This document shows, one piece after another, positions 56,263 to 64,000 of a stretch of 64,000 nt of DNA. Both the position numbers and the translations under genes were made by a program. The stretch lies in contig LFRZ01000149.1 in assembly GCA_001513025.1 (NCBI GenBank), forward strand, positions 1 through 64,000. Reading direction: 5' to 3'. Source of the stretch: Gammaproteobacteria bacterium DTU037 (GTDB lineage: Bacteria > Pseudomonadota > Gammaproteobacteria > Pseudomonadales > Pseudomonadaceae). Numbering within the stretch: position 1 is the first letter of the stretch; every line of letters begins with the position of its first letter. The notes under the pieces are model-generated. The model was not told where the DNA came from. It saw nothing but the letters and a program-made list of their open reading frames with translations, and ran no database searches.

Positions 56263-57033
56263 TTAATCTATCGCGGTATGCAGGTCGGAACTGCGGCCAC
56301 CATCAACAGGTAAAGCCGCACCGGTAATATAAGACGCCTCATCTGAAGCCAAAAACACCACGGCGTTAGCCAGCTCTGTGGCAGTACCGACACGTTTCAT
56401 TGGAATCAACTTAGAGGTGCCCGCGCGCGACTCATCGCTGCTAAGCATGCCAGCGGTCGCATCCGTTTCGATCACACCTGGAATCACCACGTTACAGCGG
56501 ATATTGGCCAAAGCGCCTTCCGATGCAGCGGCACGACTGAAGTTGGTTACCGCAGCTTTAGCCGCAGAATAACCGGCCATCCAAGCGGTGCCAAAGGTAC
56601 CGCAGATGGATGAGATATTAACGATAGAGCCGCCATTGTCCTGCATTAATTGCATGGCCTTGCGCGTCCCCCAGAAGGTGCCATCTACTGTAGTGGTAAA
56701 GTTGGCGTGCCAATCTTCAGTGCTCATTTCAGTAATGCCGCCCCAAGTATACGAAGCAGCGTTATTAACCATAATATCCAGTCTGCCGTACTCTTTGGCG
56801 ACCGCATCAATAGCACTGACAAACGTCTGTTCGTCACTGACGTCAGCTACTTTATAAGCAGCCTTTCCGCCTTGCTCGGCAATCTTGGCCACCAACGCTT
56901 TTAATGGTTCTTCACGGCGACCGAAGACCACTACGGTTGCGCCTTCTTCTGCCATACGCGTTGCTGTTGCCGCACCAATACCGGCACTGCCGCCGGTAAC
57001 AATGGCAATCTTATTTTCAAGTCTGTTAGTCAT
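56263..57033 (-). CDS. SDR family oxidoreductase
   Basis: 'KIAIVTGGSAGIGAATATRMAEEG', YSAAKAA. Confidence 0.9.
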   Translation of the reverse strand: MTNRLENKIAIVTGGSAGIGAATATRMAEEGATVVVFGRREEPLKALVAKIAEQGGKAAYKVADVSDEQTFVSAIDAVAKEYGRLDIMVNNAASYTWGGITEMSTEDWHANFTTTVDGTFWGTRKAMQLMQDNGGSIVNISSICGTFGTAWMAGYSAAKAAVTNFSRAAASEGALANIRCNVVIPGVIETDATAGMLSSDESRAGTSKLIPMKRVGTATELANAVVFLASDEASYITGAALPVDGGRSSDLHTAID

Positions 57034-57046
57034 CGTCTGCTACCCC

Positions 57047-57778
57047 TTAGTAAAATGCCATGCCGCCGTTAACGGCGATGTTCTGACCGGTAATAAAGCT
57101 GGCGTCATCACTGCCTAAGAAGGCCACAACACGAGCGATTTCGATGGTCGTACCTAAACGGCCTAATGGGATACCGGCAATCATTGAGTCCATCCATTCT
57201 TGCGGAATACCCGCCATCATTGGCGTATCGGTGGCACCAGGGACTAAGCTATTGACACGAATACCACTGGGCGCAAGCTCTCGGGCGGTGCTGCGGGTTA
57301 AACCCATCATGCCGGCTTTGGAGGCAACGTAATGGCTCGGTCCTTCACCGGTTAAAGCTCCGGTACTGGAGAAGTTAATAATCGAGCCTTTACCAGCCTT
57401 AACCATCAGCTTGGCTGCTTCACGGCTGCACAGGAACGCACCAGTCAGGTTAACGTTGATCACCCGCTGCCAGGTTTCTAAGGGCGTATCAAGGAAGCTG
57501 TCCATTGAACCGATGCCCGCATTATTCACCAAGATATCTAAATGGCCCTGCTCTTGCTCGATGCGTGCCATCAGCGCGGTGACAGCGGCTTCATTGGTAA
57601 TATCACAGACCACGGCATGTGCTTTGCCAGCGAGATCCTTAACCGTTTCTTCTAGCGCTTGAGCATTCACATCAACGGCGTAAACAATTGCGCCAAGCTC
57701 AACAAAGTGCTGCACCATGGTGCGTCCCATGCCTTGTCCAGCGCCGGTAACAACACTGATTTTATTCTTCAGTTTCAT
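57047..57778 (-). CDS. SDR family oxidoreductase
   Basis: 'KISVVTGAGQGMGRTMVQHFVELG', YVASKAG; AGGAA RBS before MKLKNK. Confidence 0.9.
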   Translation of the reverse strand: MKLKNKISVVTGAGQGMGRTMVQHFVELGAIVYAVDVNAQALEETVKDLAGKAHAVVCDITNEAAVTALMARIEQEQGHLDILVNNAGIGSMDSFLDTPLETWQRVINVNLTGAFLCSREAAKLMVKAGKGSIINFSSTGALTGEGPSHYVASKAGMMGLTRSTARELAPSGIRVNSLVPGATDTPMMAGIPQEWMDSMIAGIPLGRLGTTIEIARVVAFLGSDDASFITGQNIAVNGGMAFY

Positions 57779-57850
57779 AGTGGTTCCTGTCTTGTTTTTA
57801 GTTGTATTCATCATCAGGTTAGGCGTCGCCTGAAGCATCGTCTATTAAGA

Positions 57851-59341
57851 CTAATCGTTAGCAACAAGCGCTGCGGCGCTGAGTCCAGCCTGGCGACCAA
57901 AGAAAGTTGAGTCACCCAAGGACATACCTGAACTGTAGCCTTCCCCCCAACGCGGCAGGCCGCAGGCGGTACGGCCAGCAGCATACAGCCCAGCAATCGG
58001 CTGCCCATCAGCATCCAACACTTCACCAGTAGGCTTGGTTGCTAGGCCACCTAAGGTAAAGGCGTGCCCCTCAATATCACCTGGGCAATAACTCAGTGCG
58101 GCAAACGGCGGGGTTACTAATGGTCGCAGCCACTCTGCACTTTTATGCAAGTAGGGGTCTTTACCTTCAGCGGCATGACGATTGAATTCGTTGACTGTTT
58201 CAACTAACGATCCTGGCTCTAGCTCAAGCTCTGCCTCGATCTCTTCCCAGGTTTCGCCGACTGCCGCAATGGTAATATTGGGCTGAATCATCGGGCGGCC
58301 AAAGATATCGTTATCCACCAACAACCAGACTCGGCCATTTGGCTGTCTCAGCACATAATGTGCGACACGACCGTGATAAGTGTCTTCATTAATAAAACGC
58401 TGGCTGCGCTCATTAACAAAAATACCTTTGATCAGTGACTCGGGCGGGAAGAACGGCAGCGTGGCAAAAAACTCGTGCATATTCAGGGTGGTGGCACCGA
58501 CACTGATCCCCATTCGGATACCTGAACCGTCATCGTTACCACCCGTCACCAACTGCTCACAGCGCAGTGCTTCAGGGGCATAGCGGGCGACCATCTCACG
58601 ATTGGTAATAAAACCACCGGCACATAAAATCACGCCATGACGCGCTTGCACAAAAATATTCTCGCCGGCTTTACGAATAACGAGGCCTTTGACTGCCCCG
58701 CTGCTATCAGTAATCAGGCACACCGCGCGCGAATCGTAATGTGCTGTTACGCCCAGCTCCATCGCGCGTGCGCACAGCTTTTCCATAAACAACTTACCAC
58801 CGCCCCAACCGGTGAACTGCACCGTATGGCCACGCGGCGCAGGCTTAGCCTGGGCAGAGAAGGGCCAAGCCTTCTCATTACCCGACCAAATCAGCGTGTC
58901 ATCGGTGGTGGGCTCAATCCACTTGCCGGGTAAGTAGGTACCTTTAAAAGGGACGCCCTGAGCACCCAGCCACTCAAAGTGGTCGGCGGCATTATTGGCA
59001 TACAGAGTGACCCGATCTTTATCCGCGGCGGGACCACCGGACATCATCAAATAGCGCTGTAAATCTTCAGTGGCATCTGTAAAACCATGCTGGCGCTGAA
59101 TCTCAGTACCACCACTGCCACCGACATACACTTCACCACCTGACCAGCTGGCACTCCCGCCTGGGGCACTGGCTACTTCAAAAATATCAACACGAGCGCC
59201 GGCCTTGCGCGCTTCGATTGCCGCACAGCTACCCGCAGCACCAAATCCAACAATAGCGACATCCGTCACGACATCCCACTGCGCTACCTCAGCCACCGAC
59301 AATGCACGACCCGAACTGAATACTTTACTCATATGATGCAC
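57851..59341 (-). CDS. FAD-binding dehydrogenase, 3-ketosteroid dehydrogenase-like (KstD family)
   Basis: 'VAIVGFGAAGSCAAIEARKAGARVDIFE', 'HGVILCAGGFITNREMVARYAP', 'GGLATKPTGEVLDADGQPIAGLYAAGRTACGL'. Confidence 0.8.
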   Translation of the reverse strand: MHHMSKVFSSGRALSVAEVAQWDVVTDVAIVGFGAAGSCAAIEARKAGARVDIFEVASAPGGSASWSGGEVYVGGSGGTEIQRQHGFTDATEDLQRYLMMSGGPAADKDRVTLYANNAADHFEWLGAQGVPFKGTYLPGKWIEPTTDDTLIWSGNEKAWPFSAQAKPAPRGHTVQFTGWGGGKLFMEKLCARAMELGVTAHYDSRAVCLITDSSGAVKGLVIRKAGENIFVQARHGVILCAGGFITNREMVARYAPEALRCEQLVTGGNDDGSGIRMGISVGATTLNMHEFFATLPFFPPESLIKGIFVNERSQRFINEDTYHGRVAHYVLRQPNGRVWLLVDNDIFGRPMIQPNITIAAVGETWEEIEAELELEPGSLVETVNEFNRHAAEGKDPYLHKSAEWLRPLVTPPFAALSYCPGDIEGHAFTLGGLATKPTGEVLDADGQPIAGLYAAGRTACGLPRWGEGYSSGMSLGDSTFFGRQAGLSAAALVAND

Positions 59342-59376
59342 CTATAATTATTATTAAATTCAACGGCCTTCTAAGT

Positions 59377-59408
59377 AAAAAAGCCGGCCACTTAGTCAGT
59401 GGCCGGCT
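59377..59408 (-). terminator. Rho-independent terminator separating the beta-oxidation and ring-modifying modules
   Basis: AGCCGGCCACT-tagtc-AGTGGCCGGCT followed by T5-6 on the minus strand. Confidence 0.85.
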
Positions 59409-59438
59409 CTGATATAGCTCAACAATAATCGCTCCGCA

Positions 59439-60605
59439 TTAACGCGAACGGGGTAAGCCGAGGCCAAACTGGGCAATCAGCTCGCGTTGAATTTCGTTGG
59501 TCCCGCCACCGAAGGTCAAAGTGGGTGCTGCACGTACGTCGTACTCCAGCTCACCCATCAGAAAAGCGGCGGCACTGCCGCTACGCACTAAACCATTAGC
59601 GCCTATTACTTCTGTCAACAGGCGCAAAATATCAATCACCGACTCAGAACCGTACACTTTAGTAGTCGAGGCCAAGGCCACGTCCATCTTGCCCTGATCC
59701 AAATCAGCGGCGATACGGAAGTTGATCAAACGCATGGCTTCTAACTTGGCGTAACACAGGGCAAGATTGCGTCGTACCCAGGCATGGTCAGTGGCACGGC
59801 GGCCACTTTCATCAGCAGCTTTAGCCCACAAATACACTTTGCGATACATGCCCACCACTCGATCAGCCCAAGAGCCAAGACCTAAGCGCTCATGGTTGAG
59901 CTGTGCGGTAATCAGCTGCCATCCTTTATTCAGCTCACCCACTAACATATCTTTGGGTACGACCACATTGTCATAGTAAGACGCTGCAGTCGCATTACTG
60001 CTGGTCGGAATCACTGTCTGCGAAAAGCCTTCAGTTTTAGTGTCAACAATCAGAATCGAGATGCCTTTATGGCGTGCTTCATCCGGATTGGTCCGCGCTG
60101 CCAGCCAAATGTAATCGGCACCATCGGCACCCGATGTCCACAGCTTGTTACCATTGACCACAAAGTGATCATCTTCAACCTTGGCAGCGGTTTTCAACAC
60201 AGCTAAGTCACTGCCGGCACTGGGCTCGGAATAACCAATCGCGAAATGAATATCACCACTGGCAATACCACCGAGAAACTTCTCTTTTTGCGCAGCTGTT
60301 CCGTAGCTCATCAATGCAGGGCCAACCGTACTGATGGTGACAAAAGGCAGTGGCGCGCCAGCAATATTGGCTTCTTCAAAAAAGATCAATTGCTCGGTCG
60401 GGCCATAGCCCTGCCCGCCGTATTCTTTCGGCCAACCCACAGCCAACCAACCATCCTGACCCATCTGGCGGACGATCTTTTTAAACTGATCGCCACCTTC
60501 TGAGCCACGCAACTCATTGCGCAGCTCAGGCGTCATCAGATGAGTAAAATAATCGCGGACTTTTAATCGCAGCGCACGCTGCTCGTCGGTTAGATCAACA
60601 AACAT
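59439..60605 (-). CDS. Acyl-CoA dehydrogenase, FadE29/ChsE-like
   Basis: 'HFAIGYSEPSAGSDLAVLKTAA', 'WTSGADGADYIWLAARTNPDEARHKGISILIVDTK', 'LTFGGGTNEIQRELIAQFGLGLPR'. Confidence 0.88.
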   Translation of the reverse strand: MFVDLTDEQRALRLKVRDYFTHLMTPELRNELRGSEGGDQFKKIVRQMGQDGWLAVGWPKEYGGQGYGPTEQLIFFEEANIAGAPLPFVTISTVGPALMSYGTAAQKEKFLGGIASGDIHFAIGYSEPSAGSDLAVLKTAAKVEDDHFVVNGNKLWTSGADGADYIWLAARTNPDEARHKGISILIVDTKTEGFSQTVIPTSSNATAASYYDNVVVPKDMLVGELNKGWQLITAQLNHERLGLGSWADRVVGMYRKVYLWAKAADESGRRATDHAWVRRNLALCYAKLEAMRLINFRIAADLDQGKMDVALASTTKVYGSESVIDILRLLTEVIGANGLVRSGSAAAFLMGELEYDVRAAPTLTFGGGTNEIQRELIAQFGLGLPRSR

Positions 60606-60615
60606 AGTTCGCTCC

Positions 60616-61794
60616 TTAGGCTACGCCTAAAATCAGGCCACTGGTCGGTACGCCGGTGCCGGCGGTGACGACGACGTTCTCGACATTATCCACCTGATTG
60701 ACCGCCTGTCCGCGTACTTGGCGCACACCTTCAGCAACGCCATTCATACCGTGGATGTAGGCTTCACCCAGCTGTCCACCGTGAGTATTGATCGGTAAGC
60801 GGCCGCCACGGGCATGATGCCCAGCACGAATAAAGTCTTTCGCTGCCCCGCGCTCAGCAAAACCAAATTCTTCCAATTGCGGCAACACGAAAGGGGTGAA
60901 GTGGTCGTAAATAACGGCAGTCTGAATCGCATCCGGGCTCAGGCCCGACTGGCGATAGACTTCCTTGGCCACCACGCCCATCTCAGGCAAGCCGGTAATA
61001 TCGTCACGATAGAACGAAGTCATGCTCTGCTGACCGTGTGAGATACCTTGTGAAGCACCCTTAATAATCACCGGCTTTTGTTTCAGATCACGCGCACGTT
61101 CAACCGAGGTAATCACCATTGCCACCGCACCGTCTGACTCTTGGCAGCAATCGAGCAAATGCAGCGGCTCACAGATCCAACGTGAGTTCTGATGATCGTC
61201 TAAAGTAATCGGCTTTTCATAGAAAAACGCAGCAGGGTTGGTTGCGGCAAAATCGCGCGCCGCCACAGCAATACGACCAAAATCTTCAGACGTTGCACCG
61301 TACTCATGCATATAGCGCTGAGCAAACATGCCCACCCACGCGGCAGGGGTATGAAAGCCATGCGGCATATACCAACCGTAATTAACGTTGTCAAAAATCG
61401 GGGTTGCGCCAAAACCATAATCACCCGTACCAAAACGGTACCAAGAGCGCTCATTCATCGCGCGATAGACCACTACGGTTTTAGCCACGCCAGTGGCAAC
61501 TGCCATCGCCGCATGCATGACTGGGGCGCATGCAGCACCGCCGCCGTGTGGCACTTGGGAGAAGAATTTCACATCCTTGCAACCCAGTAAGCGGGCGATT
61601 TCATACTCAGGCACTTTATCCACTGAGTAGCTACTAAAACCATCGACTTCCGACGGGTCAATACCCGCATCCGCCAGCGCCTGTAGAGTGGCCTCCATGG
61701 CCAGTCTCAGCTCAGTACGACCTGAGTTTTTGGAAAATTCTGTAGCGCCGAGGCCAACGATAGCCGCTTTACCCGACAGGAAAGAGTCACTCAT
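60616..61794 (-). CDS. Thiolase-fold lipid-transfer protein, Ltp2-like aldolase
   Basis: 'AAIVGLGATEFSKNSGRTELRLAMEATLQALADAGI', 'VIYDHFTPFVLPQLEEFGF', 'GGRLPINTHGGQLGEAYIHGMNGVAEGVRQ'. Confidence 0.88.
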   Translation of the reverse strand: MSDSFLSGKAAIVGLGATEFSKNSGRTELRLAMEATLQALADAGIDPSEVDGFSSYSVDKVPEYEIARLLGCKDVKFFSQVPHGGGAACAPVMHAAMAVATGVAKTVVVYRAMNERSWYRFGTGDYGFGATPIFDNVNYGWYMPHGFHTPAAWVGMFAQRYMHEYGATSEDFGRIAVAARDFAATNPAAFFYEKPITLDDHQNSRWICEPLHLLDCCQESDGAVAMVITSVERARDLKQKPVIIKGASQGISHGQQSMTSFYRDDITGLPEMGVVAKEVYRQSGLSPDAIQTAVIYDHFTPFVLPQLEEFGFAERGAAKDFIRAGHHARGGRLPINTHGGQLGEAYIHGMNGVAEGVRQVRGQAVNQVDNVENVVVTAGTGVPTSGLILGVA

Positions 61795-61813
61795 TTCTAA
61801 AATCTCCCATAGC

Positions 61814-62233
61814 TCAAGGCAGTACCACGGTGACCGTACCGGCCACGTGGTTACCCATTGAATTTTTACCTTTAAAGCTTAAGAGCACGGAGCGGGTTGC
61901 TTCGTCGCGCTCAGTCACTTCACCAGTAAAGGTCATAGTGTCGCCCGGATAATTCGGGGCGCCCAACTTAATCTTCTGACTTTTGAACGTTGCCAAAGGG
62001 CCAGCCCACTCTTCCACAAAACGCTGCACCAGCCCATTGGTGGTAAGAATATTCATAAAAATATGCGGTGAACCCAGTGCCTGCGCCGCCTCTTTATCAT
62101 GGTGACCGGGAAAGTAATCCCGCGTGGCGATCGCGCCACCGTTAATCAAGGTGACGGTGATCGGAATACTGAGTTCAGCCAGCTGATCGCCAACTTTAAC
62201 CTCAGCCAGTGATTTGGTTTTCTTCAAGATCAT
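61814..62233 (-). CDS. MaoC-like hydratase, ChsH1-like
   Basis: 139 aa hot-dog domain, 'ATRDYFPGHHDKEAAQALGSPHIFMNI'; overlaps the upstream ACAD by 32 bp. Confidence 0.84.
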   Translation of the reverse strand: MILKKTKSLAEVKVGDQLAELSIPITVTLINGGAIATRDYFPGHHDKEAAQALGSPHIFMNILTTNGLVQRFVEEWAGPLATFKSQKIKLGAPNYPGDTMTFTGEVTERDEATRSVLLSFKGKNSMGNHVAGTVTVVLP

Positions 62234-63338
62234 ATTTCCATCCCAGTTTATCGTTGTTGGCTAACCAGTTACCTAGGCGCTCAATGCTGCCTGAGGAGCT
62301 GCCCAAAACCATTGAAAGGTGACGACTCCAATACAGGAATCGATGAATCGGATAGGTTAAATCGACACCGATACCACCATGCACATGCTGAGTTTTATGC
62401 CCAACCAAATGCGCTGCCTCACAGCTTAAATAATGTGTTGCGAAGGCTTCGGATGGACTGGGCAGACTGGCATCCAGGCGATACAGCAACTGATAAAGTG
62501 TGCTGCGCAAGGCTTCGGTGGCAATATGGCAGTCAGCCATGGTCATTTGTACCGCTTGAAAGGTGCCAATCGCTCGGCCAAACTGCTCACGCTCTTTTAA
62601 ATACTCGGCCGTGCGCTTAATCTGCTCAACGCTAACACCCAGTTGCAGTGATGCCAGCGCAGCAATCACGCGCTGCTCCAACCACTCGGTTGCGGCGCAT
62701 GGTAAGACATCCAGCGGAGCAACAGTCACCTGGTCACAGTGCACATCAGCAACCGCTACCGCATTATTGGCAACGCCTGTCACTAAACGCACACCTTGCG
62801 CGTGAGGATTAAGCAAGACTAAACAAGGCCCTTGCGCAGAGTCGGCTAACACCAATAAACGCTGAGCCTGAGCGGCGTAGGCGACTGCACCGACCTGCCC
62901 CTGTAGACTCAGACCCGCATCAGTGCTCTGTAAGCGTAGCTGGATACCGCCGCTGCTGTTCAATGCAGTCAAAGCCAGGGTTAATAAAGACTCGCCGCTG
63001 GCCGCCTGCTCAAGCAAAGCTGTATGCGCCTCACCGGCAAACTCGGCCAAACAACAGGCCGTCAGTTGATGCTCCCAAATCGGCACCTGTGCCAGACTGG
63101 CACCCTGTGCTTCAAGTACGCAAAACAGCTCGGTCATGCCCAGACCACTGCCGCCAAATGACTCAGGAATCGCGAGGGCATGCAAACCTGTGTCAATACA
63201 GGTCTGCCATACATCGTCCATAAACGGCTTAGCCGCTAAATCATAATCGCGCATCTGCTCGTCGGAGCAGTTATCACGGAACAAACCATCAGCCATTTCT
63301 GCAATAGCACGCTGGTCTTCACTTAATGCAAAATCCAT
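62202..63338 (-). CDS. Acyl-CoA dehydrogenase, FadE28/ChsE-partner-like
   Basis: 378 aa; ACAD fold 'MDFALSEDQRAIAEMADGLF', 'FQAVQMTMADCHIATEALRS', 'HVHGGIGVDLTYPIHRFLYWSRH'. Confidence 0.87.
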   Translation of the reverse strand: MDFALSEDQRAIAEMADGLFRDNCSDEQMRDYDLAAKPFMDDVWQTCIDTGLHALAIPESFGGSGLGMTELFCVLEAQGASLAQVPIWEHQLTACCLAEFAGEAHTALLEQAASGESLLTLALTALNSSGGIQLRLQSTDAGLSLQGQVGAVAYAAQAQRLLVLADSAQGPCLVLLNPHAQGVRLVTGVANNAVAVADVHCDQVTVAPLDVLPCAATEWLEQRVIAALASLQLGVSVEQIKRTAEYLKEREQFGRAIGTFQAVQMTMADCHIATEALRSTLYQLLYRLDASLPSPSEAFATHYLSCEAAHLVGHKTQHVHGGIGVDLTYPIHRFLYWSRHLSMVLGSSSGSIERLGNWLANNDKLGWKYDLEENQITG

Positions 63339-63347
63339 AAAGCCCCC

Positions 63348-64000
63348 TTATCCAGCCACTGGTCGAAATTGTGGCAAGGTTTGCTGGTCATCAAAGCGAT
63401 TGAATTCCACCTGCAATTTCTGGCCAATTTCAATATCTTTAGGATCCACACCGACCAGCCCAGCAATTAAACGCACGCCTTCTTCAAGCTCAATCAGGCC
63501 AATGGGGTTGGGGTAATCAAACGGCGCAACTTCTGGGTAATGCATCACCACAAAGGAATACAACGACGCCTTACCGCTGGCTTGGATCGAATCCCAATCA
63601 AAGCTGTGGCAATTGATGCACACCGGTGCAGGTGGATGACGTAGCGTCTGGCACGCTGTGCAACGCTGGATCAGCAGCTTGCCTTGCTCGCAGCCTTCCC
63701 AGAAAAAGCGCGTATCATCACTGACGCCGGGTAGTGGACGCTTTCTTACCGCCTTATCAGGCTTAGCCTGTACCGCTTTATCATCCGCTGGCGTAGCATG
63801 TGCAGGTTTGAACTTGAACACGCGGAACATCAGCTCGCCGACTTTTTCATCCTCACCGCTGTCACGCTTGGCGTAAAATGGCATGGCCAAGGTGACAAAG
63901 AAGCCGGTCCCCAAACCTGTCGTTTTCTCTTCGCTAATAGAATCTACATGACTGGTGTAATACAAGGTTTCGCCCAAAGTGACATGGCGCTCAAAGCTCA
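63348..64000 (-). CDS. MaoC-like hydratase/DUF35 (OB-fold, zinc ribbon) fusion, ChsH2-like; 5' end outside the window
   Basis: C-terminal 'GKLLIQRCTACQTLRHPPAPVCINCHSFDWDSIQASGKASLYSFVV' (CxxC...CxxC) preceded by MaoC-type 'GETLYYTSHVDSISEEKTTGLGTGFFV'; frame stays open to the window edge. Confidence 0.87.
   Translation of the reverse strand, partial: SFERHVTLGETLYYTSHVDSISEEKTTGLGTGFFVTLAMPFYAKRDSGEDEKVGELMFRVFKFKPAHATPADDKAVQAKPDKAVRKRPLPGVSDDTRFFWEGCEQGKLLIQRCTACQTLRHPPAPVCINCHSFDWDSIQASGKASLYSFVVMHYPEVAPFDYPNPIGLIELEEGVRLIAGLVGVDPKDIEIGQKLQVEFNRFDDQQTLPQFRPVAG

Overview
Gammaproteobacterial chromosomal segment, probably Pseudomonadaceae at about 50% GC (inferred from gene content; no taxonomic search was run). 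Positions 0-40 kb are mostly housekeeping: RstAB-like two-component system, SSF-PAS-HisKA-REC hybrid kinase, rapA, trmO, lolD/lolC, glpQ-like, sthA, the nqrM-apbE-nqrFEDCBA Na+-NQR operon, gap, mfd, a CsiV-like gene, a Trx-MsrA-MsrB fusion, DUF1641 + FAD oxidoreductase, and murB-ptp-kdsB-trm112-lpxK-exbD-exbB-comEC. An intact initiator tRNA-fMet at 40.33 kb and a decayed second copy at 51.67 kb bracket an ~11 kb polyhydroxybutyrate block: bdhA, patatin, DUF3141 protein with an AKP-rich repeat tail, phasin, phasin relic, phaR, phaB, phaC. The block also holds a frameshifted carboxymuconolactone decarboxylase relic. From 51.9 kb to the right edge is a co-oriented minus-strand catabolic cluster. 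Its upstream half (MaoC-DUF35 fusion, two acyl-CoA dehydrogenases, MaoC, Ltp2-like aldolase) resembles the mycobacterial cholesterol side-chain 'igr' operon. Its downstream half holds KstD-like and KshA-like enzymes, SDRs and an old yellow enzyme. The two halves are separated by an intrinsic terminator. Small unlisted ORFs include a CcoM-like one-TM peptide and a 56-aa basic protein.
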